A DNA stretch of 64,000 bases from Bifidobacterium phasiani. Lineage in GTDB: Bacteria; Actinomycetota; Actinomycetes; Actinomycetales; Bifidobacteriaceae. Numbering within the stretch: position 1 is the stretch's first letter; every line of letters begins with the position of its first letter. The stretch is taken from NCBI RefSeq assembly GCF_019331775.1, contig NZ_JAHBBD010000001.1, positions 1 through 64,000 on the forward strand, in the 5' to 3' direction. Below the pieces are notes generated by a model that was not told where the DNA came from, made no database searches, and was given only the letters and a program-made list of their open reading frames with translations. The position numbers were made by a program, and so were the translations under genes. This document shows, piece after piece, positions 27,133 through 36,681 of this stretch.

Positions 27133-28326
27133 TCAGCGCATGTGCTCGGGCCAGGACGCCAGGTACGCCTCGGCGTTGCGGCGGGTCTCCCCGACGCTGT
27201 CGCCGCCGAACTTCTCCAGCACGAAGCGGGCCAGCGTCAGCCGCACCATCGCCTCGGCCACGACGGCGGCGGCCGGCACGGCGGTCGAGTCGGAGCGCTG
27301 GTTGATGGCCTGCGCGGCCTCGCCGGTCAGCACGTCGACGGTGCGCAGCGCCTTGGGGATCGAGGGGATCGGCTTCATGGCGGCGCGCACGCGGATCGGC
27401 TGGCCGTTGGACATGCCGCCCTCGATGCCGCCGGCGCGGTTGCTCAGCCGGTCGATCCGGCCGTCCTCGCCGACCACGATCTCGTCGTGCGCCTGCGAGC
27501 CGGGGCGCATCGCCTCGAGGAAGCCGTCGCCGATCTCCACGCCCTTGATGGCCTGGATGCCCATCAGCGCGCCGGCCAGCGCCGCATCCAGGCGGCGGTC
27601 GGACTCGGTGTACGTGCCCAGCCCGGCGGGCACGCCGTAGGCGACGACCTCGACCACGCCGCCCAGCGTGTCGGCGTTGGCCTTCGCCTCGTCGATGCGC
27701 GCGACCATGCGGGACTCGGCGGCCTTGTCGAGGGTGCGCACCGGCGAGGCGTCCAGCGCCGCCACGTCGTCCGGGGTCGGCAGCGCGGCCGAGGCCGGGT
27801 CCTCGACGCCGGCGCCGCCGATCGACAGCACATGGGCGACGGTGCGGATGCCCAGCGTCTGCTCCAGGAACAGGGCCGCGACCGCGCCGAGGGCGACGCG
27901 CGACGCGGTCTCGCGCGCGCTCGAACGCTCCAGCACGGGGCGGGCGTCGTCGAAGCCGTACTTGCGCATGCCCGTCAGGTCGGCGTGCCCGGGGCGCGGG
28001 CGGCTCAGCGGGGCGTTGCGGCCCTCGCGCGGCAGCTCGTGGTCCAGCGGGTCGGCGCTCATCACCTCGGTCCACTTCGGCCATTCGGTGTTGCCGATCT
28101 CGATGGCCACCGGGGATCCGAGCGTCTCGCCGTGCCGCACGCCGGTGAGCAGACGCACCTGGTCCTGCTCGAACTTCATGCGCGCGCCGCGGCCGTAGCC
28201 CAGCCGGCGGCGCGCCAGCGCGGTGCGGATGTCGTCGGTCGTCACCCTCACGCCCGAGGGCAGCCCCTCGATCATAGCGACCAGCGCCTCGCCGTGGGAC
28301 TCTCCTGCCGTCTGCCAGCGCAACAT
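27133..28326 (-). CDS. aroC: Chorismate synthase
   Basis: A 397-residue enzyme that turns EPSP into chorismate using reduced flavin. It begins [23 protein letters not shown], the first family signature, with the second near [12 protein letters not shown] and the third at [14 protein letters not shown]. The FMN/substrate loops [17 protein letters not shown] are present near the end. It heads the aroC-aroKB-aroQ run and is divergent from the prepilin peptidase gene, 52 bases apart. Confidence 0.96.
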   Translation of the reverse strand: MLRWQTAGESHGEALVAMIEGLPSGVRVTTDDIRTALARRRLGYGRGARMKFEQDQVRLLTGVRHGETLGSPVAIEIGNTEWPKWTEVMSADPLDHELPREGRNAPLSRPRPGHADLTGMRKYGFDDARPVLERSSARETASRVALGAVAALFLEQTLGIRTVAHVLSIGGAGVEDPASAALPTPDDVAALDASPVRTLDKAAESRMVARIDEAKANADTLGGVVEVVAYGVPAGLGTYTESDRRLDAALAGALMGIQAIKGVEIGDGFLEAMRPGSQAHDEIVVGEDGRIDRLSNRAGGIEGGMSNGQPIRVRAAMKPIPSIPKALRTVDVLTGEAAQAINQRSDSTAVPAAAVVAEAMVRLTLARFVLEKFGGDSVGETRRNAEAYLASWPEHMR

Positions 28327-28378
28327 ACGTTCTGCTCCTTTAATGGTTTTCCAAGCGACTGCGGTCTATCCTACCGGG

Positions 28379-28834
28379 ATGACCTACCTGATCGCACTGC
28401 CGAGTCTCCTATGTGGACTCGCCGTAAGCGCCGAGGACCTGCGGCGCCGCCGCGTGCCGCGCCTGTGGATCGCCGTCGGGTGCATCGCGCAATGTGCGTT
28501 CGCCGCCGTGTACGGCGTGGCGACCGGACGGCCCGCGCTGTTCGCGGCGCCACTGGCGATGGCGGTCGCGGCCGGTGCGCTGCAGCTCGCGCTGGCGCTG
28601 GTCCGGCCCGGCGCGCTCGGGTTCGGCGACGTGACCGCGACGCTGATGGTCGGCCAGGCGGTCGGACTGTTCGGCCCGGTGCGGTTCGCGCTCTGGTGGC
28701 TGGCGATGGGCGTGCTCGGCCTGCTGTGGATGTGGGCCTGGCGGCGGTTCGACCCGCAGCGCGGCACGCGGTACGCCGGCCGGGTCCCGTTCGTCCCGGC
28801 GATCGTCGCCGCCGGCGTGCTGGCCGTGCTGTGA
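28379..28834 (+). CDS. Minimal A24-family prepilin peptidase
   Basis: A 151-residue integral membrane protein with about five to six helices and the two aspartates of type IV prepilin peptidases: Asp20 in SAEDLRRRRVP and Asp84 in GFGDVT (the GxGD motif). It lacks the N-terminal cysteine-rich and methyltransferase part of full-length PilD. It would process the leaders of type IV pilin-like (for example Tad/Flp or competence) proteins at the membrane. No pilin genes are in the window. There is no Shine-Dalgarno sequence; TATCCT lies just seven bases before the ATG, so the transcript may be leaderless. Confidence 0.82.
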   Translation: MTYLIALPSLLCGLAVSAEDLRRRRVPRLWIAVGCIAQCAFAAVYGVATGRPALFAAPLAMAVAAGALQLALALVRPGALGFGDVTATLMVGQAVGLFGPVRFALWWLAMGVLGLLWMWAWRRFDPQRGTRYAGRVPFVPAIVAAGVLAVL

Positions 28835-28877
28835 CGGTCCGGCCCGTGCACGCGCCGCACCCGCCGGGACGCGGCCG

Positions 28878-30050
28878 TCAGCCGCCGTTGTTGGCCATGT
28901 ACCGCTCGTAGATCTCCCAGAACTGGTCCTCGGTCGTGGCGAACTCGGTGTACCCGGTCTCCAGGTCCGTGGTGATGAAGTACCGCCAGTCGCCCGCGGG
29001 CGGGTTGACGGCCGCCTGGATGGCGTCGTCGCCGGGGTTGCTGATCGGCGTGGGCGGCAGTCCGGTGTGGATGCGCGTGTTGTAGGGGTTCGACGCGTCC
29101 GCGAGCTGGTCGTTGGTCAGGTCGCTGGCCGAGATGCCCAGCCCGTAGGCGACCGTCGTGTCCATGCCCAGCGGCATGCCGTCCGCCAGGCGGTTGAGGA
29201 TCACGCGCACGACCATGCCGTAGTATTCGTCGGAGTTGACCTCGGCCTCGGCGATCGAGGCCATGATCAGGATGTTCTGGCGCTCCTGGCCCGTGGGCAC
29301 GCCCAGGTCGTCGAGCTTGGCGATGCGCGCGTCGACCATGGCCTTCAGGATCTCGCCGGCCGACCCCATGCCCTTGGCGTCGTAGGAGCCGGGCTCCAGC
29401 CAGCCCTCGAAGCTGCCGCCGGCCTCGGCGGGCAGGATGCCGTCGCCGCCGCCGTCGACGATGGACTGGAACTCGCCGGCGTCGATGCCGCTGGCCTGCG
29501 CGGCCGCCGCGATCACGTCGGTCAGCCGCTCCCCGGGGCGCACCTCGAGGAAGCCGCCGGCCTTGCTCTGGTCGGACAGGATGGCCAGCACGTCGGAGGC
29601 CTTCATCTGGTACTGCAGCGAGAACGTGCCCGGGTACAGCGTGGCCCGGCTGGCGATGCTGGTCAGCGCCGCGGCGGACTTGATGATGTCCTGGTCGGCG
29701 AGGTTCCGGGCCACGGTGGCCCAGTCCGAGCCGCTGTCCACGGTGAACTGCACGCTGCCGGTCCCCGGGCCGGCGTAGTCCTGGATGGCCGACTGCGACT
29801 GCTCGGCCTCGCGCTGGATCCTCCACTGGCGCAGCGCGCGGTACCCGAAGAACACGCCGACGCCGATCAGGGCGACGACGATGACGACCACGACCGCGGT
29901 GACGGCGCGCCTGCGCTTCTTCGCCGCGCGCCTGCGCCGCATGTCCTTGCGGGAACGCGGCGGGCGCGGCGGTTCCGCGGCGGGCTCGCCGACGCCGGTG
30001 TCGGTCCACTCGCTGTGCTCGTCGAAAAAGTCGTTCAAGGTATCGGCCAC
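28878..30050 (-). CDS. mltG: Endolytic murein transglycosylase MltG
   Basis: A 390-residue membrane-bound lytic transglycosylase (YceG family) that cuts nascent peptidoglycan strands and ends their growth. A basic cytoplasmic N-terminus (about 1-46, RRRRAAKKRRR) is followed by one membrane helix (about 47-70). Then come a LysM-like subdomain (GSDWATVARNLADQDII) and the catalytic domain with ILIMASIAEAEV, whose glutamates include the catalytic acid, and ILNRLADGMPLGMDTTVAYGLG. It lies 13 bases downstream of ruvX. Confidence 0.93.
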   Translation of the reverse strand: MADTLNDFFDEHSEWTDTGVGEPAAEPPRPPRSRKDMRRRRAAKKRRRAVTAVVVVIVVALIGVGVFFGYRALRQWRIQREAEQSQSAIQDYAGPGTGSVQFTVDSGSDWATVARNLADQDIIKSAAALTSIASRATLYPGTFSLQYQMKASDVLAILSDQSKAGGFLEVRPGERLTDVIAAAAQASGIDAGEFQSIVDGGGDGILPAEAGGSFEGWLEPGSYDAKGMGSAGEILKAMVDARIAKLDDLGVPTGQERQNILIMASIAEAEVNSDEYYGMVVRVILNRLADGMPLGMDTTVAYGLGISASDLTNDQLADASNPYNTRIHTGLPPTPISNPGDDAIQAAVNPPAGDWRYFITTDLETGYTEFATTEDQFWEIYERYMANNGG

Positions 30051-30063
30051 AGGTCGCTCCTCT

Positions 30064-30528
30064 TCAGTTCTCTCTGCTCTCTCTGCGATCCAGCGCCGTC
30101 TGCAGTATGACCACCGCGGACTGCTGGTCGACCATCGGTCGATGATCTCTGGTGCCCACCCGCGCCTCGCGCAGGAGCCGGTGCGCGCTGACGGTCGTCA
30201 GCCGTTCATCCAACAATGTTACCGTCGCGATGGCCTGCGGGTCGAATTGGCCGTCCTCGGCGTACGCGCGCATGCGCCGCTCCAGGTTGGCCGCCCACCG
30301 CCGGGCCTTCTTGGCGCTTCTGCCCTCGGTGCCGTCCATCTGCACCGGCAGTCCGACGACGACGACGTCGACCGCCTCGTCCTCGATGACGTCGATCACC
30401 CCGTCCAGAGCAAGGAACGAGTCGCCGTTGACCGCGATGTTGCCTGCCGGGTGCGCGAGGGTCAGCTCCGGGTCGGACAGCGCGAGTCCGACCCGGGCGT
30501 TCCCCAGATCAATGCCGAGCCACACCAT
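30064..30528 (-). CDS. ruvX: Putative Holliday junction resolvase RuvX/YqgF
   Basis: A 154-residue RNase H-fold protein. Asp7 in LGIDLGNARVGLA is the first catalytic acid; VDVVVVGLPVQMDGTEG and LLDERLTT supply the others. YqgF proteins act in late 16S rRNA 5'-end processing and have been proposed to resolve Holliday junctions. It sits 9 bases after alaS and 13 bases before mltG. Confidence 0.92.
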   Translation of the reverse strand: MVWLGIDLGNARVGLALSDPELTLAHPAGNIAVNGDSFLALDGVIDVIEDEAVDVVVVGLPVQMDGTEGRSAKKARRWAANLERRMRAYAEDGQFDPQAIATVTLLDERLTTVSAHRLLREARVGTRDHRPMVDQQSAVVILQTALDRRESREN

Positions 30529-30537
30529 AGGGCGGGT

Positions 30538-33216
30538 TCAGCCCTTCATCGCCTCGTGGACGAGGGCCTCGACCGCCTGGTCGATCCTGGAGGCGTCGGA
30601 GCCGCCGCCCTGGGCGAAGTCCGGCTTGCCGCCGCCACCGCCGCCGAGGATCTTCGAGGCGCCGCGCACCAGGTCGCCGGCCTTGATGCCGGCCTTGCGC
30701 GCGGCCTCGTTCGTGGCCACGGCCACCATCGGCTTGTCGTCGGCGTTCACGCCGGCCAGCGCCACGACGACCGGCGCGTCCTCGCCGAGCTGGCCGCGCA
30801 CGTCGAGCACGGTCTTGCGCAGCGCGTCGAAGGAGCCGAAGTGGCCGACGTTCCTCGCCGCCACGCGGACCGGGGCCTGCGAGTCCTTCGCGTCGGCGAC
30901 CAGGCCGGGCACCATGGCGGCCAGCTGGCCCTCGTACATCGCGGACAGGCGGCGGTCGGACTCCTTGAGCTTGGCGAGCAGCGCGTTCACGCGCTCGGCC
31001 AGCTCGTCGGGGCGGGCGTTGAGCGTGTCGGACAACTGCGAGACCAGCGCGTGCTCGCGGGCGTGGTACTCGTAGGCGCCCTGGCCGACCAGCGCGTCGA
31101 CGCGGCGCACGCCGGAACCGATCGAGGCCTCCGACATGATGGTGACCGCGCCGATCTTGCCGACGTGGTCGACGTGCGTGCCGCCGCACAGCTCGCGGCT
31201 CCAGCCGTCCTCGCCGATCGACACGACGCGCACGACGTCGCCGTACTTCTCGCCGAACAGGTGCATCGCGCCCAGGGCGATCGCGTCGTCGAACTTCATC
31301 TCCTGCGTGGTCACGGCCAGGTTGTCGCGCAGCTTGTCGTTGACGCGCGCCTCGACCGCGCTCATGATGCCCTTGGTCGGTGCCTTGGGCCACTGGAAGT
31401 CGAAGCGCAGGCGGTTCGGGGCGTCCTCGGAACCGCGCTGGGTGGCCTGCGGGCCGAGCTCCTCGCGCAGCGCCTTGTGCACCATGTGGGTGGCGGTGTG
31501 CGAGCGGGCGATCGCGCCGCGGCGGTCCGGGTCGATGGTCGCGTTGACCTCGGCGCCGACGACCAGCGTGCCCTCGGTCAGGCGGCACTGGTGCACGATG
31601 AGGTCCTTGATCGGCTTCTGCACGTCGTCGACCTCGAGCACCGCGCCGTCGTCGGAGAGGATCTCGCCCTGGTCGGCGAGCTGGCCGCCGGCCTCCGCGT
31701 AGAACGGGGTGCGGTCCAGGATGACCTCGACGTTCGCCGGTCCGGTCACCGCCGGGACCGAGCCCTTGCCCTCCTGCATGATGCCGAGCACCTTGGAGCG
31801 GCTGGAGTACTCGGTGTAGCCCAGGAAGTCGATCGGACGCAGCAGCGTCTTCTTGAAGTCGTCGTACACCGACAGGTCCACGTTGTGGCGCTTCTTGAGC
31901 GCGTCGGCGCGGGCGCGCGACTTCTGCTCGCTCATCAGCTCGCGGAACTTCGCCTCGTCGACCTTCACGCCCTGCTCGGCGGCCATCTCCAGCGTCAGCT
32001 CGATCGGGAAGCCGTAGGTGTCGTGCAGCGTGAACGCGTCCTCGCCGGAGACGGTCGGCTCCGCGGTCGTCTTCGCCTTCCTCACGGCCACGTCGAGGAT
32101 CGTCGTGCCGTTCTCCAGCGTGCGGCGGAACGCGTCCTCCTCGCCGTACGCGGCCTCGGAGACGTCGTGGAACGTGGTCTCGAGCTCCGGGTAGCTCGCC
32201 TTCATGGCGTCCTTCGAGACCGGCAGGAGCTCCGGCAGCACCGGATCGGTCACGCCGAGCATGCGCATCGAGCGCACGGTGCGGCGGATCAGGCGGCGCA
32301 GCACGTAGCCACGGCCGACGTTGCTGGCGCGCACGCCGTCGCTCATGATCATCAGCGCGGAGCGCACGTGGTCGGCCACGACGCGGAAGCGCACGTCGGC
32401 GTCCGGGTCCTCGCCGTACCGGCGGCCGGTCAGGCGCTCGGCGGCCTCGATGACCGGGTAGACCTCGTCGGTCTCGTAGATGTTGTTCTTGCCCTGCAGC
32501 AGGTAGGCCATGCGCTCCAGGCCGGCGCCGGTGTCGATGTTCTTGTGCTCCAGCTCGCCGACGATGTGCAGGTCGGTCTTCGACTTGACGTTGTCGACCT
32601 CGTAGTTCTCGAACACCAGGTCCCAGATCTCGATGAAGCGGGTCTCGTCGGCCGCGGGGCCGCCGTCGCGACCGTACTCGGGGCCGCGGTCCACGTAGAT
32701 CTCCGAGCACGGGCCGCCGGGGCCGGGGCCGCCGGTCGTCCAGAAGTTGTCCTCCATGCCGAAGACCTGCATGTGCTCGGGGTCGAAGCCCTCGTTGCGC
32801 CAGATCGAGCGGGCCTCCTCGTCGTCGGTGAAGGTGGTCACCCACAGCTTCTCGGGGTCGAAGCCGTAGCCGCCCTGGTCCTGCGGCGTGGTGAGCAGCT
32901 CCCAGGCGTAGTGGATGGCCTCCTCCTTGAAGTAGTCGCCGAAGGAGAAGTTGCCGATCATCTGGAAGAACGTGCCGTGGCGGGTCGTCATGCCGACCTC
33001 GTCGATGTCGAGCGTGCGCACGCACTTCTGGTTGCTGGCCATGCGCGGGTGCGGGGCGGTCTGCTCGCCCAGCAGGTACGGGATGAACGGCACCATGCCG
33101 GCGATGGTGAACAGCGTGGTGGGGTTCGGGGAAATCAGTGAGGCGGACGGGACGACCATGTGGTCGTGGCGTTCGAAGTAGTCGAGGAATCGCTTCGCGA
33201 TCTCAGAGGTGCGCAT
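30538..33216 (-). CDS. alaS: Alanyl-tRNA synthetase
   Basis: An 892-residue class II synthetase. The N-terminal catalytic domain has [14 protein letters not shown] (motif 1 region), [19 protein letters not shown] (motif 2 region) and [13 protein letters not shown] (motif 3). The editing domain has [16 protein letters not shown] and the zinc-site [13 protein letters not shown]. The C-Ala oligomerisation domain ends with [17 protein letters not shown]. The length is usual. It is upstream of ruvX and mltG in one operon-like run. Confidence 0.97.
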   Translation of the reverse strand: MRTSEIAKRFLDYFERHDHMVVPSASLISPNPTTLFTIAGMVPFIPYLLGEQTAPHPRMASNQKCVRTLDIDEVGMTTRHGTFFQMIGNFSFGDYFKEEAIHYAWELLTTPQDQGGYGFDPEKLWVTTFTDDEEARSIWRNEGFDPEHMQVFGMEDNFWTTGGPGPGGPCSEIYVDRGPEYGRDGGPAADETRFIEIWDLVFENYEVDNVKSKTDLHIVGELEHKNIDTGAGLERMAYLLQGKNNIYETDEVYPVIEAAERLTGRRYGEDPDADVRFRVVADHVRSALMIMSDGVRASNVGRGYVLRRLIRRTVRSMRMLGVTDPVLPELLPVSKDAMKASYPELETTFHDVSEAAYGEEDAFRRTLENGTTILDVAVRKAKTTAEPTVSGEDAFTLHDTYGFPIELTLEMAAEQGVKVDEAKFRELMSEQKSRARADALKKRHNVDLSVYDDFKKTLLRPIDFLGYTEYSSRSKVLGIMQEGKGSVPAVTGPANVEVILDRTPFYAEAGGQLADQGEILSDDGAVLEVDDVQKPIKDLIVHQCRLTEGTLVVGAEVNATIDPDRRGAIARSHTATHMVHKALREELGPQATQRGSEDAPNRLRFDFQWPKAPTKGIMSAVEARVNDKLRDNLAVTTQEMKFDDAIALGAMHLFGEKYGDVVRVVSIGEDGWSRELCGGTHVDHVGKIGAVTIMSEASIGSGVRRVDALVGQGAYEYHAREHALVSQLSDTLNARPDELAERVNALLAKLKESDRRLSAMYEGQLAAMVPGLVADAKDSQAPVRVAARNVGHFGSFDALRKTVLDVRGQLGEDAPVVVALAGVNADDKPMVAVATNEAARKAGIKAGDLVRGASKILGGGGGGKPDFAQGGGSDASRIDQAVEALVHEAMKG

Positions 33217-33321
33217 TGCGGGATAACTCCTTGCTGGTTCAGGGCGCGCTGGGCCCTGTGACGTCGATGGTGACAGATATGGCGGATTGGGATGCGTCGG
33301 AATGGCGGCGCCGCGCTGCCG

Positions 33322-33561
33322 TCAGTTGCCGCGGCCCTTGAGGTAGCGTTCGTTGAGCTCGGCCTCGCGGGCTCGGCGGGTGGCGTTGAACTCGGTGACC
33401 AGCCCCTCCAGCGTGCGCATCGGCACGTGGTCCTGATCCGGTCCGAGCAGGAACTGCCGCGCCGCGTCCGGCGTGTTGGCCTTCACATAGGCCTGCGCCT
33501 TGCTGACGGCGACGATGCCGATGGCGATGCCGACGCCGATCCAGAACACACGCTTGAGCAT
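33322..33561 (-). CDS. Small single-pass membrane protein, function unknown
   Basis: A 79-residue protein starting MLKRVFWIGVGIAIGIVAVSK, with one N-terminal membrane helix and a charged cytoplasmic or external tail (ATRRAREAELNERYLKGRGN). I do not know a function. Its ATG overlaps the stop of the preceding DUF948 gene (TGATG), so they are co-translated. The pair precedes alaS by 105 bases and is commonly seen with it in this lineage. Confidence 0.75.
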   Translation of the reverse strand: MLKRVFWIGVGIAIGIVAVSKAQAYVKANTPDAARQFLLGPDQDHVPMRTLEGLVTEFNATRRAREAELNERYLKGRGN

Positions 33562-33953
33562 CAGACCCCCTTGTTTTCATCGGCCGGACCTGCGCCGCGC
33601 TTCGCCAGGAACGACGTCGCGGTCGCCTTCAGCGCGTACGCCGCGGAGGCCACCTTGATGACGGGCTTGCCCAGGAACGAGCCGTACAGGTCCGTCAGCG
33701 CGCCGACGTTGTTGGCCGTCGTGGACGCCGCGGCGGAGATCCTGTTCACGTCCTCGAGGGACTTGTTGACCTGCTTGACCGTGGTCACGCCCTCGTCGAG
33801 GGCAGGGATGGCGTGGTCGCCGGTCTGCCTGACGGTCTCGGCGATCTGGTCGAACAGCCGGCCGAGCCGGATCAGCGGGTAGATCAGGAACCCGGCGAGA
33901 ATGGCGAACGCTATCGCCGCGATCAGACCGGCGATCTCTCCAACACCCATCAT
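33561..33953 (-). CDS. DUF948-family membrane protein
   Basis: A 130-residue protein with one N-terminal membrane helix (VGEIAGLIAAIAFAILAGFLIYPLI) and a helical region (LGRLFDQIAETVRQTGDHAIPALDEGVTTVKQVNKSLEDV) that probably forms a coiled coil, as in DUF948. The start at MMGVGE has AGGAAAGAGG upstream; a longer reading to 33992 has no such site. The role is unknown; such proteins are sometimes linked to stress or envelope integrity. It is coupled to the downstream 79-residue protein. Confidence 0.8.
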   Translation of the reverse strand: MMGVGEIAGLIAAIAFAILAGFLIYPLIRLGRLFDQIAETVRQTGDHAIPALDEGVTTVKQVNKSLEDVNRISAAASTTANNVGALTDLYGSFLGKPVIKVASAAYALKATATSFLAKRGAGPADENKGV

Positions 33954-34070
33954 GAACCTCTTTCCTGTACCGCGGCCCGGAACCGCGTACACAATATCGG
34001 CACAAGACTAGCTAACGGCCGCGACTCAGGCAAACCCGGACATCGCCGTGGGCCCAACGGCGCGGACGGG

Positions 34071-34745
34071 TCAGCCGTTGTACGACACCACGCGGATCGA
34101 CTCGGCGAAGGGCGCGTCGGCGTCGAAGTCCAGCACGGTGACGCTGCCGTTGGCGGGACGCTCGCTCAGGTCGAACCCCTCGGGCGCGAAGCGATGCATC
34201 AGGCTCAGCAGCGTGTTGCCGTGCGCGATCACCAGCACGTCGTCGCCGTCCTTCAGGGCCGGATCGTCGGCGATCAGCGCGTACGCGCCCTCGACGCGGC
34301 GCCAGTACTCGGCGTCGGATTCGGCGTCGTGGAACGGGTCGGCCTGCTTGAGGAAATCGCGCGTGGCGGCGGCGCCGAACCGCTCGACGATCGCGTTGTA
34401 CGTGGGCGCGCCGTGCGGCGCCCCGGCCATGTACCACGCCATGGCCATGTCCATGCCCTCGAAGTATCCGTAGAACTGCTCGCGGAAGTGCATGTCGCTG
34501 ACCAGCGGCGGGCGGGTGTGCCCGGCGCGCTCGTTGATCTCGAGGATCGTCCGCGCGGTCTGCTGCGCGCGCGTGGTGTCGGAGCAGTACGCCGCGGCGA
34601 ACTCGACGTTGCTGAGCTTGTCCCCCGCCCTGGCCGCGTCGGCGACGCCGTCCTCGGTCAGCGGCGCGTTCGTCCAGCCCTGGAGCCTGTTGTACCGGTT
34701 GAAATAGGTCTGTCCGTGTCGGACCAGATGCAGATGCAGAATCAT
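34071..34745 (-). CDS. Histidine phosphatase (phosphoglycerate mutase-like)
   Basis: A 224-residue protein of the histidine phosphatase superfamily. The phosphohistidine motif LVRHGQT is at 8-14, the acid-base Glu lies in FREQFYGYFEGMD, and the second His in VIAHGNT. The RHG start is cofactor-dependent mutase-like, but this branch is often a broad phosphatase rather than a glycolytic enzyme. No Shine-Dalgarno sequence precedes the ATG; GATAAT lies seven to twelve bases upstream, so a leaderless mRNA is likely. A 68-bp tandem array begins only 61 bases upstream. Confidence 0.85.
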   Translation of the reverse strand: MILHLHLVRHGQTYFNRYNRLQGWTNAPLTEDGVADAARAGDKLSNVEFAAAYCSDTTRAQQTARTILEINERAGHTRPPLVSDMHFREQFYGYFEGMDMAMAWYMAGAPHGAPTYNAIVERFGAAATRDFLKQADPFHDAESDAEYWRRVEGAYALIADDPALKDGDDVLVIAHGNTLLSLMHRFAPEGFDLSERPANGSVTVLDFDADAPFAESIRVVSYNG

Positions 34746-34805
34746 GGTTTCGATTATCGCACCCGACGGCCGGGCCATTGCACGGCCCGTCGAAGACCGG
34801 ATCAG

Positions 34806-35110
34806 TGCCCAACTCGCCAAAGGCACAATGTGCATGAAGATTCCCGCCGCATCCCTCCGGGCAGACAGGGTGTTGCTCGACCCGACAAAGACACAATATG
34901 CATGAAGGTTCCGGCCGCATCCTTTCATCCGAACAAGGCATTTCTTGGTCCGGTAAAGACACAATGTGCATGAAGATTCCCGCCACATCCCTCCGCACAA
35001 GCAGGATGTCGCCTGGTCCGCCAAAGGCACAATGTGCACGGAGATTCCGAGCGCATCATTCCGGGTAGACAGGATGTTGCCCAGTCCGGTAAAGGCACAA
35101 TGTGCGCGGG
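34806..35110. repeat. Degenerate tandem array, 68-bp period, about 4.5 copies
   Basis: Units contain AAAG[AG]CACAATGTGC at about 34818, 34886, 34955, 35022 and 35090, then ATGAAGATTCCCGCCGCATCC-like and a G-rich part. The palindromic core GCACAATGTGC also recurs in the 59-bp array at 24091. The array lies in the 760-base gap upstream of the phosphatase gene. No reading frame is maintained. Confidence 0.85.
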
Positions 35111-35263
35111 GCCGACCACTTCCCTGTTCGGATGGGCGGAATGGTGCCCGGGCCGGCGGAGAATGACGATCCAGGCCGTTGAGAATGACAACCCGCCGAT
35201 GATGGAGATGATGACCTGGGCGACGCAGGACGACAACAGTGGGGTCAGTTTCTTCCGGTGGGG

Positions 35264-35380
35264 CACGACACGCCGAAAGGGGCCCGCAAGGTTCAATGGA
35301 TGGTCTGCGGGGAATGGCGGGATGCCGGGATTCTCCGCGGACCATCCACCAACCCCTGCGACCGCCTCGGCGTGTCGTAC
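35264..35380. repeat. Long imperfect palindrome
   Basis: A 117-base palindrome centred near 35322. The outer arms are CACGACACGCCGA (35264) and TCGGCGTGTCGT (35367); the inner arms are GGATGGTCTGCGGGGAAT (35298-35315) and its near-complement (35330-35347), with only two mismatches. The intervening arm sequence also matches. It differs from the ~190-bp element in sequence but not in style. Nothing else is identified between 35110 and 35508. Confidence 0.7.
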
Positions 35381-35508
35381 CGCGTACTCGGGCACGACGG
35401 CGGGGTCGCAGGCCAACAACCCCGCCACCCCGGTCCGGAATGCCGAGACATTGTGCGCATCGGGACAATCCGCGCCCGGATGTCGGGTTTCGTGCTTAAC
35501 TGGTCCCC

Positions 35509-35874
35509 ATGGGACGATTCATTTCACGTTGGCTCGTGCTCACCATCGCCGCCGCGGTGATGGTCGCACTGCTGCCCGGACTCACCGCGATCGGCGATCC
35601 GCCCGTGCTGGGCATCGCCGCATTCGCCCTGTTCATGGCGTTGATCAACGCCTCCATCAAGCCGATCGTGCAGCTGCTGGCGCTGCCGTTGTCGGTGCTC
35701 ACGCTCGGCCTGTTCGCGCTGGTCGTCAACTGGCTGTTCATGGAGCTGGCCTCGTGGCTGGCATTCTCCCTGTTCGGCGTCGGCGTGGTGATCGACGGCT
35801 TCTGGTGGTCGGTGCTCGGCTCGCTGATCATGTCGATCGTCTCGGCGCTGGTCGGCGCCGTCGTCGGCGACTGA
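35509..35874 (+). CDS. Phage-holin-family IV-like four-helix membrane protein
   Basis: A 121-residue protein with four membrane helices, beginning MGRFISRWLVLTIAAAVMVAL, with ALINASIKPIVQLLALPLSVLTLGLFALVVNWLFME in the middle. This matches the 'mycobacterial 4 TM phage holin, superfamily IV' family, which is chromosomal and not phage-linked in most actinobacteria. Its role is unknown. It is alone between the palindromic region and two terminators. Confidence 0.85.
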   Translation: MGRFISRWLVLTIAAAVMVALLPGLTAIGDPPVLGIAAFALFMALINASIKPIVQLLALPLSVLTLGLFALVVNWLFMELASWLAFSLFGVGVVIDGFWWSVLGSLIMSIVSALVGAVVGD

Positions 35875-35920
35875 ACGCCGGCGGTCCACACGATCGATAC
35901 GCCACCTACCACGAACGCAA

Positions 35921-35961
35921 CGACGGCCGTGCATGCGGGCCTCCCCCATGCGCGGCCGTCG
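35921..35961 (+). terminator. Terminator of the holin-like gene
   Basis: CGACGGCCGTGCATG and its near-perfect complement, 47 bases past the holin-like stop, form a GC-rich stem. Confidence 0.6.
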
Positions 35962-35979
35962 CCGTATCGGCGCCCGGAA

Positions 35980-36021
35980 CGCATCGACCCCGCAGGGCCG
36001 AAGCCTTGCGGGGTCGATGCG
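35980..36021 (-). terminator. Terminator of rpsD
   Basis: CGCATCGACCCCGCA and its complement form a stem of about 15 bp with a short loop, 34 bases past the rpsD stop. Confidence 0.8.
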
Positions 36022-36054
36022 GTATGTCCTTGAATAATGAAAAGAGAATCCAGA

Positions 36055-36681
36055 TCAGCGCGAATAGAATTCGACGACGTACTGGATGTTGACCTGCACC
36101 GGGATCTCGGAGACCTCCGGCTTGCGGGTCAGGGTCGCCTTGAGCGACGGCAGGTTCACATCGAGGTAGCCCGGGACCGGCGGCAGCACGTCACGGTGCA
36201 CGCCCTCGGCCGCGATCTGGAACGGGACCATGGTCTGGCTCTTGGCCTTGACCTGGATGGTCTGGCCCGGCTTGACGCGGTAGGACGGGCGGTCGACGAC
36301 GTTGCCGTCGACGAGGATGTGACGGTGCACCACGAACTGACGGGCCTGGGCGGTCGTGCGGGCGAAGCCGGCGCGCAGCACCAGGGCGTCGAGACGGGTC
36401 TCCAGATCCGAGAGCATGGCGTCGCCGGTCTGGCCGGCGGTGCGGGTGCCCTTCTCGTAGGCGGCACGCAGCTGCTTCTCGGAGATGCCGTACTGGGCGC
36501 GCAGACGCTGCTTCTCGCGCAGACGCACCGCGTAGTCGGACTCGGTGCGGCGGCGGGTGCGGCCATGCTCACCCGGGGCGTACGGACGCTTTTCGAAGAT
36601 GCGCTGAGCCTTCGGGGTCAGTGCGATGCCGAGGGCGCGGGAAAGACGCACCTGACGGCGGGAACGCTGAACGTTCGTCAT
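36055..36681 (-). CDS. rpsD: 30S ribosomal protein S4
   Basis: A 208-residue S4, the primary 16S rRNA-binding protein of the small-subunit body. It begins with TNVQRSRRQVRLSRALGIALTPKAQRIFEKRPY, lacks the zinc-binding cysteines found in some S4 paralogues, and has the S4 RNA-binding domain from about 92 (RLDALVLRAGFARTTAQARQFVVHRHILVDG). It is a single-gene unit with a long structured leader, which suits autoregulation by S4, although this has to be shown here. Confidence 0.97.
   Translation of the reverse strand: MTNVQRSRRQVRLSRALGIALTPKAQRIFEKRPYAPGEHGRTRRRTESDYAVRLREKQRLRAQYGISEKQLRAAYEKGTRTAGQTGDAMLSDLETRLDALVLRAGFARTTAQARQFVVHRHILVDGNVVDRPSYRVKPGQTIQVKAKSQTMVPFQIAAEGVHRDVLPPVPGYLDVNLPSLKATLTRKPEVSEIPVQVNIQYVVEFYSR

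Noticed and set aside
35509-35874. Prophage suggested by the holin-like gene
   Set aside because: No phage structural, integrase or lysin genes are near; this holin family is a normal chromosomal membrane protein in actinobacteria.
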